The notes under the pieces: model-generated
Seen by the model: the letters and a program-made list of their open reading frames with translations, nothing else
What the model was told of the DNA's origin: nothing
Databases searched by the model: none
Shown here: piece by piece, positions 1-8,641 of the stretch
How positions within the stretch are numbered: the first letter of the stretch is position 1
Layout: the number at the start of each line of letters is the position of its first letter
Source: CAZSSM01 sp964609385
Lineage (GTDB): Bacteria; Planctomycetota; Planctomycetia; Isosphaerales; Isosphaeraceae
Reading direction: 5' to 3'
DNA length: 64,000 nucleotides
Assembly (NCBI GenBank): GCA_964609385.1
Contig: CAZSSM010000032.1
Span: 1 to 64,000, forward strand
Made by a program: the position numbers and the translations under genes

Positions 1-52
1 GAGCACAGGATTGAAAATCCTGGTGTCGTCGGTTCGATTCCGACTCTGGCCA
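1..52 (+). tRNA. tRNA-Phe (GAA), 3' part
   Basis: The window begins inside the D arm. The anticodon stem CAGGA/TCCTG encloses the loop TTGAAAA, so the anticodon is GAA (Phe). The T arm GTCGG-TTCGATT-CCGAC pairs perfectly, and the 3' acceptor strand TCTGGCC is followed by discriminator A at 52. CCA is not clearly encoded. The 5' acceptor strand and most of the D arm lie before the window. Confidence 0.9.
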
Positions 53-111
53 TTGTGAGATATCTCGATTCGATTGCCCATCGCTGTTATCCAAGTGAGG
101 GGTTTCCGATC

Positions 112-184
112 GGCCAGGTAGCTCAGTTGGCAGAACGAGGGTTTGTTAATCCCATCATCTTCGGTTCGATTCCAACCCTGGCCG
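112..184 (+). tRNA. tRNA-Asn-like (GTT), degenerate, possible pseudogene
   Basis: The acceptor strands GGCCAGG (112-118) and CCTGGCC (177-183) pair perfectly, with discriminator G at 184. The loop TTGTTAA at 143-149 gives anticodon GTT. The inner stems are damaged: one mismatch in the D stem, two in the anticodon stem (A138/A154 and T142/T150) and two in the T stem. The last 24 bases match the preceding tRNA-Phe at 21 positions, and two of the three differences break T-stem pairs. This suggests a decayed tandem copy, or a chimera with an Asn anticodon arm. A functional but divergent tRNA-Asn cannot be excluded. Confidence 0.6.
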
Positions 185-348
185 CTCGCTAAGGACCTAA
201 GCGCTCAAGGTGTTCCGACTCTGATTATCGGAGAAAACGGTTCGATTCGGGGATTTCGGTGATTTGGGTCATCGCGAACCACGATAGAGCCTGTTACGAT
301 CCTTGCCAATTTCTGCTGACTCGATGGTTCAGGTTTTCCGGAGTGACG

Positions 349-2391
349 ATGGCTCGGCTCGGATTCTTGCCCCGGTCGATTGCCGGGCGCTTATTGATGT
401 GGTTTCTGCTCATTTCTTTGATCCCTCCGGTCATTTTGGCGATCTCAATGTCGATCCTGCTGGGCGGGGGGCTTCGTGAGGTCTCGCTCGACTTCATGGC
501 CGATGCGGTCGAGAGCCAGATCGAATTGCTCCAGTTCTTCGAGGAGGAGCGGCTCGGTGAGGTCCGCGCGATGGGGCGTTCACCGGTCTTTCGCGACCTC
601 CTCAGCGTAGGTCTCGATCCGACCGGCGTAAGCGAATCGGTCATCACTGAGGATTCCGCGGAAAACTACGTCGCTTTCGAAGGGATTCTTCAGGAGTTGG
701 GATTCTCCGTTGGCTTGGTCGTCGATCAAAGGGAAACAATCACTTTCGGCTCGGGAGCTTGGCGCGATCTGCAATCGATCGCCGAACCGCCGATCGCCAA
801 CACCCCCTTAGAATCAGCGATCCGAACGATCCTGGCCGGGGGCAACGAGGCCATTTTCAGCGCACCCCACGTCTATGAAGGGTTGAACATCGACGTTCCG
901 GTCCTCTTCGTTGTCGGACCGGTTGGCTCGAGCGAGGTGATCCGTGGCGCCATCGTCGTCCTCATCACCCCGAACCGGATCGATCAGCTCTTCGACGTCA
1001 GCAAAGGACGTCTAGAGACATTCGATGTCTACGCCGGTCAGCGGAGCGGGGACGAGATCCGGTTGGTCACCACCTTGCGCGGCCAAAGCGCCGAGGGTGA
1101 ATCGGGCGAGGCAATTCAACTGGCGCCCGGCGAATCGACCACAAGGGGCGAGGCGATGCGGTTGGCTCTGGATGATCCGCAGAACGGAGAGGTAGAGATC
1201 GGCAAGGGGGAGGTGATCGGCCTCGATGGGGAACGCTACCTCAGCGCTTGGGGCTTTGAGCCCCGATTCCAGCTCGGCGTCGTCTCCGAGGTAGCCGTCG
1301 ACGAAGCATTGAGACCGATCCGAGACTTTCGGATCGTTTCGGTGGGGGTCATTGGGGTGCTCGGGGTCTTCGTCGTGCCGATCGCCTTGCTAGTCTCGCG
1401 CCGGATCTCGCGGCCGATCCAGCACAGTGCCGAGATCGCCAGTCTGATCGCCGGCGGCACCCTCAGCCGTCAGGTCGACCAGAGCGGCGAGGGTGAGGTC
1501 GGCGTGCTCCTGGACTCGCTGAAGTCAATGATCGATCAACTCCGCAGGCTGATCGGCAAGATTCAGCAGTCGAGCTTCTCCCTGATGTCGACGGCCTCGG
1601 AGATCGCCGCGACCGCGCGTCAACAGCATCAGACTGTCCAGGACTACGGTGCATCAACCAGCCAGGTCGCCGCCGCCGTCCATGAGATTTCGGCGACCAG
1701 CCAGGAACTAAGCCAGACCATGACCCAGGTCAACGACTCGGCTGTCTCCACCGGCGAGTTGGCCGAGAGCGGCCGAACGAGCCTCGGTCAAATGCAACAG
1801 ACGATGCAGCGGCTGGCGGAAGCGACTTCCTCGGTCAGCTCGCGGCTGTCGGTCATCAGCGAGCGGGCCGGCAATATCAACTTGGTCGTCACGACGATCA
1901 CTAAGGTGGCCGATCAGACGAACCTGCTTTCGATCAATGCTGCGATCGAGGCCGAGAAGGCCGGCGAGTACGGACGCGGATTCCTGGTCGTGGCGCGCGA
2001 GATCCGACGCCTGGCCGACCAGACCGCCACGGCCACCCTCGATATCGAGCGGATCGTCCAAGAGATGCTCGAAAGCGTCTCGGCCGGCGTGATGGAGATG
2101 GACAAGTTCCACGAACAAGTCCATTCTGGGGTCCAGCAGGCCGAGTCGCTGGCCGAGCAACTGGGCCAGATCATCGAGGCGGTTCGCGCCACGCTGCCTC
2201 GCTTCGGGATGGTCCACGAAGGGATGCTCTCCCAGGTCAAGGGGGCCGATCAGATCAGCGACGCCATGGCCCAGCTCCGCGATGGCGCCACGCGGACCAC
2301 CGATTCCTTGGAGGAGTTCAACCGGGCCACCAAGCAACTGCGCGATGCGGTTTCCGACCTCCAAGAGGATGTTTCGAAGTTCGAGACGTAA
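349..2391 (+). CDS. wspA: Methyl-accepting chemotaxis protein, WspA-type signalling domain
   Basis: This 680-residue membrane receptor heads the chemosensory cluster. TM1 lies near residues 13-38 and TM2 near 327-350, enclosing about 290 residues that look like a double-Cache ligand-binding domain. A HAMP linker and a long coiled-coil signalling domain follow. The hairpin tip near residues 530-560 (INAAIEAEKAGEYGRGF, then REIRRLADQT) is very close to that of Pseudomonas WspA. The start at 349 was chosen over a GTG 90 bases upstream because GGAG lies just before it and the protein then opens directly into TM1. The periplasmic region is much larger than in classical WspA, so the stimulus may differ. 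The receptor class is clear; the ligand is unknown. Confidence 0.92.
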   Translation: MARLGFLPRSIAGRLLMWFLLISLIPPVILAISMSILLGGGLREVSLDFMADAVESQIELLQFFEEERLGEVRAMGRSPVFRDLLSVGLDPTGVSESVITEDSAENYVAFEGILQELGFSVGLVVDQRETITFGSGAWRDLQSIAEPPIANTPLESAIRTILAGGNEAIFSAPHVYEGLNIDVPVLFVVGPVGSSEVIRGAIVVLITPNRIDQLFDVSKGRLETFDVYAGQRSGDEIRLVTTLRGQSAEGESGEAIQLAPGESTTRGEAMRLALDDPQNGEVEIGKGEVIGLDGERYLSAWGFEPRFQLGVVSEVAVDEALRPIRDFRIVSVGVIGVLGVFVVPIALLVSRRISRPIQHSAEIASLIAGGTLSRQVDQSGEGEVGVLLDSLKSMIDQLRRLIGKIQQSSFSLMSTASEIAATARQQHQTVQDYGASTSQVAAAVHEISATSQELSQTMTQVNDSAVSTGELAESGRTSLGQMQQTMQRLAEATSSVSSRLSVISERAGNINLVVTTITKVADQTNLLSINAAIEAEKAGEYGRGFLVVAREIRRLADQTATATLDIERIVQEMLESVSAGVMEMDKFHEQVHSGVQQAESLAEQLGQIIEAVRATLPRFGMVHEGMLSQVKGADQISDAMAQLRDGATRTTDSLEEFNRATKQLRDAVSDLQEDVSKFET

Positions 2392-2516
2392 TGAAAGGGT
2401 AAGGGCCTTTGCTAACCGGCCATCTAACCTTTCGGGTTTGACATGCGGGATGACGATGTCGTCGCATCCCTAGAGACGGTCAACCCTATCCTTCCTGGGC
2501 CAGGGCGAGAGACCTG

Positions 2517-3017
2517 ATGTTGCTGTTGCTCTTCGAACTATCCGGTCACCGTTTCGCGATCCCGTCACGGTTCGTTGAGGCGATCGTGCCCCGTGTCGCG
2601 TTGCGGCCAATCCCGGAGTCGCCCCCGTCGTTGCTGGGTGTCTTCAACCGAGTTGGTCGAGTCGTTCCGGTCGTCGACCTGGGCCAATTGATGTTCGGTC
2701 AAGCCGTGCCGTCTCGGTACAACTCACGGATCATCCTGCTGGGTGGTGAGGCGATGCCGATGACGACCGCCGAGATCCCCTGGATCGGCGTGCTGGCCGA
2801 ACGGGTCGACCAGATCATCGACGGGGCCGGTGCCTCGGAAACGTCCGAGTCGTTCCTGGGCTCACCGGAGTATCTCGGCCCGATCATCGAACGGGATTCC
2901 GAGCTGATCCAGTTGGTCCAGCCCGACCGACTCTTCCGCTCGCGATTGGTCGATCCCAAAGTTATGTCGAGGCTTGGCTTGGAGGGCTCGAATCCCGAGT
3001 TGTCCGATGACGTATAA
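2517..3017 (+). CDS. wspB: CheW-like adaptor (WspB position)
   Basis: This 166-residue protein is essentially one CheW domain. It begins LLLFELSGHRFAIPSRFVEA and has the central segment LLGVFNRVGRVVPVVDLGQL typical of CheW beta-barrels. CheW couples the receptor tip to the CheA kinase in the cytoplasmic array. It is the first of two CheW genes, lies 125 bases after the receptor, and its 3' end overlaps the CheR gene. The position matches WspB. The family is certain; the B assignment rests on gene order. Confidence 0.88.
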   Translation: MLLLLFELSGHRFAIPSRFVEAIVPRVALRPIPESPPSLLGVFNRVGRVVPVVDLGQLMFGQAVPSRYNSRIILLGGEAMPMTTAEIPWIGVLAERVDQIIDGAGASETSESFLGSPEYLGPIIERDSELIQLVQPDRLFRSRLVDPKVMSRLGLEGSNPELSDDV

Positions 3018-4293
3018 CGATACGAAAGCCTTCAATGCCGCGGGCTCGGTGAAAATGCCGGGGATTTTCAATCGGCTCGCCGAGCGAATTGGCCTGGACC
3101 CGCCGGTGCTCGGCCAGAGCGCATGGCGCTCCGCAATCCGACGTCGACGTTCTGCCCTCCGACTCACCGGCGAGGCTGAGTATGCAGAGCGTCTAAGTCG
3201 AGATACCGCCGAATTCGACGCGTTGATCGACGAATTGGTTGTCCCGGAAAGCTGGTTCTATCGCGACGCGACACCCTTCGCCGAGGTTCGCCAGCGGGCA
3301 CGTCGTTGGCTGGTCCAGGGGCATGCTCGACCGTTCCGCGTTCTCAGCCTGGCCTGCGCGCGGGGCGAGGAGCCATATTCCTTGGCGATGACCCTGATCG
3401 ACGCGGGTCTGCCGAGTCAGGCCTTCACGATCACCGCTGTCGATATCAGCCAACGGGTCCTGGATTACGCACGGCGCGGGGTCTACTCCGAGGCCGCCTT
3501 CCGCGAACTGCCCGAGCCATTGAAGCGGCGATTCACCCGTCCGGAACAAGGCGGTCGCCGCGTGACCGATGAGGTCCGCCAGTCCGTCCGGCTGGTCCGG
3601 GCCAACCTGCTCGAACTAGACGACCTCATCCCCGACTCGAGCGCTGAAGTCGTCTTCTGCCGGAATGTCCTCATTTATCTGACAGCCGAGGCCCGTCGAC
3701 GCGTCCTGAGTCAATTGGAACGGGTTTGCATCCGAGAAGGTCTGATCGTCGTCGGTCGCGCTGAGCAATCGAACCTGGCTCTGAAGGCGATCCCGTCGAC
3801 GGCCATGGTAGGTCAAAGTCGGGCTCCCGCCCGATCGGCGGGCCGAATCTCGTTGCCGTTCCCGACGATTCCGTCCGCGTCTCCGCCTCGGAGCCCAATC
3901 GCCCACGTTTCTCGTCAGCGCGATCGGGACAAACAGTCGACCATCCCCGCGCCGATCTCAACGGGGAACATCGATGACGGGGCCGAGATCGATCGGGCCA
4001 TCACCTTGGCCGATCGTGGGGATTACCCGGATGCGCAGCGAATCGGCGAGGCGATCATCGATCGCGAGCCGACCAACGCACAAGCCCACGAACTGCTCGG
4101 CCAGATCGCCATGGCCCAACAGGAGTATGACCAGGCCGAAGCGCTTTTTGCCAAGGCGGTTTACCTCGATCCCGACCAGCCCGACGCCTTGCTAGCCCTA
4201 AGCCTGTTGGCCCGTCGACGCGGTGACGGTCGAGCCGCCAACGCGCACGAGCGTCGGAGGCGTCGCGCCCTGACGCGGAGGGACGACGCGTGA
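3007..4293 (+). CDS. wspC: CheR methyltransferase with C-terminal TPR (WspC-type)
   Basis: This is a chemoreceptor glutamate methyltransferase that uses SAM to methylate the receptor and set adaptation. The N-terminal helical domain has FNRLAERIGLDPPVLG, as in WspC. The SAM-binding core carries LSLACARGEEPYSLAM and the motif VVFCRNVLIYL. A proline/serine-rich linker leads to about two TPR units (near residues 315-410), the architecture of WspC. Length is 428 residues from ATG 3007; ATG 3055 is an alternative that fits the family N-terminus equally well. It overlaps the preceding cheW by 11 bases and the next gene by GTGA, implying translational coupling. Confidence 0.9.
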   Translation: MTYNDTKAFNAAGSVKMPGIFNRLAERIGLDPPVLGQSAWRSAIRRRRSALRLTGEAEYAERLSRDTAEFDALIDELVVPESWFYRDATPFAEVRQRARRWLVQGHARPFRVLSLACARGEEPYSLAMTLIDAGLPSQAFTITAVDISQRVLDYARRGVYSEAAFRELPEPLKRRFTRPEQGGRRVTDEVRQSVRLVRANLLELDDLIPDSSAEVVFCRNVLIYLTAEARRRVLSQLERVCIREGLIVVGRAEQSNLALKAIPSTAMVGQSRAPARSAGRISLPFPTIPSASPPRSPIAHVSRQRDRDKQSTIPAPISTGNIDDGAEIDRAITLADRGDYPDAQRIGEAIIDREPTNAQAHELLGQIAMAQQEYDQAEALFAKAVYLDPDQPDALLALSLLARRRGDGRAANAHERRRRRALTRRDDA

Positions 4294-4931
4294 GCCGGCC
4301 GCGACCGAACGAAGACTCGGAGACTCGGTCCACGCCCGTGACGGTGCCTCAGGAATCGCCGATCTCCCAGGCTCGCCGCCTCTTTGATCGGGTTCCTCCT
4401 CAGGAATACCTCGAGGAATGGTCCGAACGCCTCGCCCGCAATGCCGAACCGCCCCCATCGCCCACGACCAGCGTCCTGATCTTCCGGATCGGCGGCGAGT
4501 GGCTCGCCGTCAACACCGCGGACCTCGTCGAGGTCACCAATGTTCAGCCGATCCAAACGATCCCGCATCGATCCGAGGCGACGCTCCGCGGCCTGACCAA
4601 CATCCGCGGGAGCCTGCAACTTTGTGTCGGTCTGGATAAGGTGTTAGGGATCGACCCGGATATCGACCCCAGCGCGGATCGCTCCACGCCCGAATCGTCC
4701 TCGGAAGGGCGTCGGATGGTGATTCTCAATGATCCGTCAGGCCCTTGGGTCTTCGTCGCTTCGGAGGTGTTGGGGATCCGCCAGATCGACCACGAACAGT
4801 TGCGCCAAGTTCCCGCCACATTCCCTCAGGCCACAAGTCTTTCTCAGGCGGTCTTCACCTGGGAAGATCAGACGGTCGGGTTGCTCGACGCGGCCCGGTT
4901 GTTCACCGTCCTGAGGGAGCGTTGCGCGTGA
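4290..4931 (+). CDS. wspD: CheW-like adaptor (WspD position)
   Basis: This is a second CheW protein, 213 residues. The first 65 residues are polar and include a short helix (QARRLFDRVPPQEYLEEW) of the kind seen before CheW domains in WspD. The CheW fold starts at VLIFRIGGEWLAVNTADL and includes LRGLTNIRGSLQLCVGLDKV. It starts with GTG in a GTGA overlap with the CheR stop and ends in another GTGA overlap with CheA. Two CheW proteins flanking CheR is the diagnostic order of wsp operons. Confidence 0.88.
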   Translation: MSRPRPNEDSETRSTPVTVPQESPISQARRLFDRVPPQEYLEEWSERLARNAEPPPSPTTSVLIFRIGGEWLAVNTADLVEVTNVQPIQTIPHRSEATLRGLTNIRGSLQLCVGLDKVLGIDPDIDPSADRSTPESSSEGRRMVILNDPSGPWVFVASEVLGIRQIDHEQLRQVPATFPQATSLSQAVFTWEDQTVGLLDAARLFTVLRERCA

Positions 4932-7420
4932 CCGAGGATCTGGGCCAGTTCTCGCTGAGCGATCTGTTCCGAGGCGAGGCCGAGTCGCAGCTCAAGACGA
5001 TCGTCGACGGACTGCTCGCCCTGGAGCGAGCCGAGACCGAGGCCCAGGATACGACCGCTGATCCGGCCTCGCTGCATGAGGTGATGCGGGCCGCGCACTC
5101 GCTGAAGGGGGCCGCACGCGTCGTTGGGCTCGATGAGGTCGAGTCGGTCGCCCACGCCTTGGAAGACCGCTTTGTGGCCGCCCAGAAGGATCCCAATGGG
5201 ACGGCCCCCGCCGGCATCGATGCGATGCTCCAGGCGGTCGATCTGCTCCAGGAACTCATCGCTCTCCCCGAATCGGACTGGGACGCGTGGCGCGAGGCCA
5301 ATGCCGAACACGTCAAGCACGCCTTGACGAACCTCAAGGACGCCCAAGCCGTCCCTCCGGCCAAGTCCGAACCTTCCTCCGAGGGCGAATCGACCGACAG
5401 GTCCGTCCCCGAACCTGCTCCTGAGCCGGCCACGAACGACCATTCCAAGCCGGACACCGACCCCAAGGCCAACAAGCCCCCAAGCGTCCAAAAGCCAACC
5501 GATCGTCCCATCGCGGATGGTCCGGACGCCCTTACTCCGGCCGTGCGATCCGATCCAACCCGGCCAGGTCCACGTCACCCAGAAGAGTTGACCCAATCGG
5601 CATCTTCCTCCTCGGCTACGCCAACGGCGCGACCGTCGGCTCCGTCGACGACGAATGCGGAGCCTTCCGAGCGGGTCGTTCGGGTCTCGGCCGACCATCT
5701 CACGCGCTTGCTCGCTCTGGCTGGCGAGGCGCTGGTCGAAACGCGTCGGCTCCGCCCATTGATCGACGAGTTGGCCGGGCTCCGAATCCGATACCACGAC
5801 CTGAACCGGAAAGTCGACTCGCTCCATCGTCGGATCGCGGAGTCGCACGCCTGCGGGCGGGTCGAGATCGCAGGCATCCAGGAGATTCGGACCCAGACAC
5901 CCCAATTGCAGCAGAGCTTTCACCAGCAGATCGAGCGTCTCGAAGGCTTGGCGCGGCGGACCGAAGACCTCAACGAACGTCTCCACCACGAGGTGATCGC
6001 CAGCCGGCTCCGACCGCTGGCCGACGGGATCCAAGGCTTTCCGCGCCTGGTCCGAGACCTCGCCCGAACGACGGGCAAGACGGTCCGGTTCGAGGTCGAC
6101 GGCGAGCAGACCGGCGTGGACCGCGACATCCTGGAGAAGCTGGAAGCACCACTGAATCACCTGATCCGCAATGCGATCGACCACGGCGTCGAGTCACCTG
6201 AGGGCCGACGCGTCGCCGACAAGCCCGAATCGGCTACCGTCCGCCTGGAAGCGCGCCATGTTGCCGGGATGCTCCAGGTCAGCCTCAGCGACGACGGGCG
6301 CGGTCTCGACACCGAGGCGATTCGTCGACGCGTCGTCCAACGCGGCTTGGTCCAGGAGGCCGTCGCCGAGCGGCTCGTCGAGCATGAGCTGTTGGAGTTC
6401 CTGTTCCTTCCCGGCTTTTCGACTCGGGATCAGGTCACTCCGGTTTCCGGGCGTGGGGTTGGTCTCGATGTGGTCCGGACCATGGTCCAGACCGTCGGCG
6501 GTACGATCCGGGTGAGCACGACCTTGGGGCGTGGGACGACCTTCAGCCTGCTCCTGCCGATCACGCGGTCGGTCATCCGTGCGCTACTGGTCGAGGTCTC
6601 CGGCGAGCCGTATGCCTTTCCTCTCTCTCGACTGGACCACGTCCTGGAAGTCGAACCGGATCAGATCGAGTACGTCGAGGGGCGACCGGTTTTGGCCTAC
6701 GATGATCAGACCTTGGGGATCGTGCCGGCCTGGGAGGTCTTAGGCCGATCCACCCCGCCATCGCCAGACCAGCGCTGTCCGGTGGTCGTGGTCAGCGATC
6801 GCGGGTCCTGCTACGGGGTGATCGTCGATCGGATCGCCGGCGAACTCGACTTGGACATCCGCCCGCTCGACCGACGCTTGGGGCGCGTGGCCGACATCCA
6901 AGGAGCCTCGATCCTGCCCGACGGCCGGCCGATCCTGATCCTCGATGTTGAGGATCTGGTCCGTTCGGTGGACAATCTGATGCACGATCGTCGCCCCCAG
7001 ATCACCTCAGCCACCTCGAAATCGAGGGATCGGGACAAAACCCGACGGATCCTGGTCGTCGACGACTCGATCACGGTCCGCGAACTGGAGCGGCAGCTCC
7101 TGGAATCGCGCGGCTTTGAGGTCGATGTGGCCGTCGACGGGATGGATGGCTGGGACGCGGTCCGTCAACGGTCCTATGATTTGGTTGTCAGCGACATTGA
7201 CATGCCGCGCATGGACGGCATCGAACTGGTTACCCGGATCAAGGCCGATCCCGATCTGGCCGCGATCCCCGTGGTGATCGTCTCGTACAAAGATCGTCAG
7301 GAGGATCGGGTCCGCGGCCTGGAGGCCGGAGCCAGTTTCTATTTGACCAAGAGCAGCTTTCACGACCAAACGTTTCTCGAATCGATCCAGGACCTGATCG
7401 GGGACGGGGACCACCCATGA
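4928..7420 (+). CDS. wspE: CheA histidine kinase-receiver hybrid (WspE-type)
   Basis: This is the central kinase of the array, 830 residues. Domains in order are an Hpt domain with phosphoacceptor His57 (AAHSLKGAARVVG), a long Pro/Ser-rich linker (about 140-240), dimerisation helices, a HATPase (N box LNHLIRNAIDHGVES, DDGRGLD, GRGVGLDVV), a CheW-like regulatory domain (RALLVEVSGEPYAFPL), and a C-terminal receiver with ILVVDDS and phosphoacceptor Asp756 in SDIDMPRMDG. Fusion of CheA to a receiver is typical of WspE. The GTG at 4928 overlaps the CheW stop; an upstream in-frame start would lie inside the CheW gene and encode unrelated residues. The 3' end overlaps cheB by ATGA. Confidence 0.93.
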   Translation: MTEDLGQFSLSDLFRGEAESQLKTIVDGLLALERAETEAQDTTADPASLHEVMRAAHSLKGAARVVGLDEVESVAHALEDRFVAAQKDPNGTAPAGIDAMLQAVDLLQELIALPESDWDAWREANAEHVKHALTNLKDAQAVPPAKSEPSSEGESTDRSVPEPAPEPATNDHSKPDTDPKANKPPSVQKPTDRPIADGPDALTPAVRSDPTRPGPRHPEELTQSASSSSATPTARPSAPSTTNAEPSERVVRVSADHLTRLLALAGEALVETRRLRPLIDELAGLRIRYHDLNRKVDSLHRRIAESHACGRVEIAGIQEIRTQTPQLQQSFHQQIERLEGLARRTEDLNERLHHEVIASRLRPLADGIQGFPRLVRDLARTTGKTVRFEVDGEQTGVDRDILEKLEAPLNHLIRNAIDHGVESPEGRRVADKPESATVRLEARHVAGMLQVSLSDDGRGLDTEAIRRRVVQRGLVQEAVAERLVEHELLEFLFLPGFSTRDQVTPVSGRGVGLDVVRTMVQTVGGTIRVSTTLGRGTTFSLLLPITRSVIRALLVEVSGEPYAFPLSRLDHVLEVEPDQIEYVEGRPVLAYDDQTLGIVPAWEVLGRSTPPSPDQRCPVVVVSDRGSCYGVIVDRIAGELDLDIRPLDRRLGRVADIQGASILPDGRPILILDVEDLVRSVDNLMHDRRPQITSATSKSRDRDKTRRILVVDDSITVRELERQLLESRGFEVDVAVDGMDGWDAVRQRSYDLVVSDIDMPRMDGIELVTRIKADPDLAAIPVVIVSYKDRQEDRVRGLEAGASFYLTKSSFHDQTFLESIQDLIGDGDHP

Positions 7421-8427
7421 GGATCGCGATCGTCAACGACTTGGCCTCGGTCCGCGAACTCCTCCGACGCATCGTCGTGGAGGTGGCCGGGCATGAGGTG
7501 GCCTGGCTGGCCCGCGATGGAGAAGAGGCCGTCGAACGCGCTGCTGAGGATGTGCCCGACCTGATCTTAATGGATCTGATCATGCCGAAGATGGATGGCG
7601 TCGAGGCGATCCGGCTGATCATGGAGAGCCATCCCTGTGCGATCCTCGCGGTAACCGCCTCAATCAGCTCCAACCTAGACAAGGTCTACGAGGCGATGGG
7701 CCACGGCGCTCTGGATGCCATCGACACACCGACCTTGGCCAGCCGAGACCACTATCAAGGCGCCGAGGCCTTGCTGGACAAGATCATCTCGGTCGAACGC
7801 CTCTTAGGCGCGCCCTGCCGCGTGGCGACCGGTTTGACCGGGCTGAACACCCGGCCGCTCGCCTTGATTGGCTCGTCGACCGGCGGTCCCAAAGCGCTTC
7901 AGGAGATCGTCTCGAACTGGCCGGCCGAGGCGCCTTGCCTGGTCATCGCCCAGCACGTCGATCCGGCCTTCGCTCAAGGCCTCTCGAAATGGCTCTCGGA
8001 GGCCGCCGAGCGGCCCGTCGATTTGATCGATCCAGGCATGGAGCCTGAGCCGTCACGGATCCTGGTCGCGCGCACCGACCGCCACCTGGTCCTTGACGAA
8101 GACGGTCGGCTCAACTATCAGGACGAGCCGCACAACTCGTTCTATCACCCCTCCATCGACGTCTTTTTCAAGTCGGTCAGCCGTCGATGGTCCACGCCCG
8201 GCGTCGCGACGATCCTGACCGGCATGGGCCACGATGGTGCCGAGGGACTCTGGGCCCTCAAACAGGCCGGTTGGCACACCTTCGCTCAGGACCGCGACTC
8301 CTGCGTCGTCTGGGGCATGCCTAAAGCCGCCGTCGAACTGGGCGCTGTCGATCAGGAGCTTCCCCCCATAGCATTGGCTGAAGCGATGATCCAAAACGTG
8401 GCTGGGTCTCGCAGTGATTATGTTTGA
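7417..8427 (+). CDS. wspF: CheB methylesterase (WspF-type)
   Basis: This protein demethylates the receptor when phosphorylated, giving negative feedback. The receiver (residues 1-115) has phosphoacceptor Asp53 in LMDLIMPKMDGVEA and the unusual IVND at the first acidic position, as in WspF. The C-terminal esterase has the full triad Ser154 (GSSTGGPKA), His179 (IAQHV) and Asp272 (TGMGHDGAEG). Length is 336 residues, normal for the family. ATG overlaps the CheA stop (ATGA). The segment after the receiver (YEAMGHGALDAIDTP) is also WspF-like. Confidence 0.94.
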   Translation: MRIAIVNDLASVRELLRRIVVEVAGHEVAWLARDGEEAVERAAEDVPDLILMDLIMPKMDGVEAIRLIMESHPCAILAVTASISSNLDKVYEAMGHGALDAIDTPTLASRDHYQGAEALLDKIISVERLLGAPCRVATGLTGLNTRPLALIGSSTGGPKALQEIVSNWPAEAPCLVIAQHVDPAFAQGLSKWLSEAAERPVDLIDPGMEPEPSRILVARTDRHLVLDEDGRLNYQDEPHNSFYHPSIDVFFKSVSRRWSTPGVATILTGMGHDGAEGLWALKQAGWHTFAQDRDSCVVWGMPKAAVELGAVDQELPPIALAEAMIQNVAGSRSDYV

Positions 8428-8641
8428 TCGTCAATAACATCTTCGCTTGGTTCATCCCGAGGCGGGTTCGTTGCCGACCGTCGCTGGGAAGGACGTATGG
8501 TTCATTGACCGTATGGAAGGCCGTTCGGGAATCCCGTCGGGGACTCAGACGCGATAGGATGGGGCACGTCGCCGATGCGTCGGGACGCCTCGGCGCGCCC
8601 GGATAGCGACCGTCCCCCTGTCCCGTCCGAGATCGACGATC

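Noticed and set aside
239..250. Third GGTTCGATTC motif, as in a tRNA T loop
   Set aside because: No T stem, acceptor stem or anticodon arm can be drawn around it.
1708..2364. Open frame of 218 codons on the minus strand
   Set aside because: It lies fully antisense to the conserved receptor signalling domain; long antisense frames are expected in GC-rich genes.
2447..2470. Hairpin GGGATG/CATCCC between the receptor and first CheW gene
   Set aside because: Short stem without T tract; may be an attenuator but support is too weak to list.
4868..6184. Open frame of 438 codons on the minus strand
   Set aside because: Antisense to the CheA gene, whose domains and motifs are unambiguous; composition of the antisense product is biased and has no motif.
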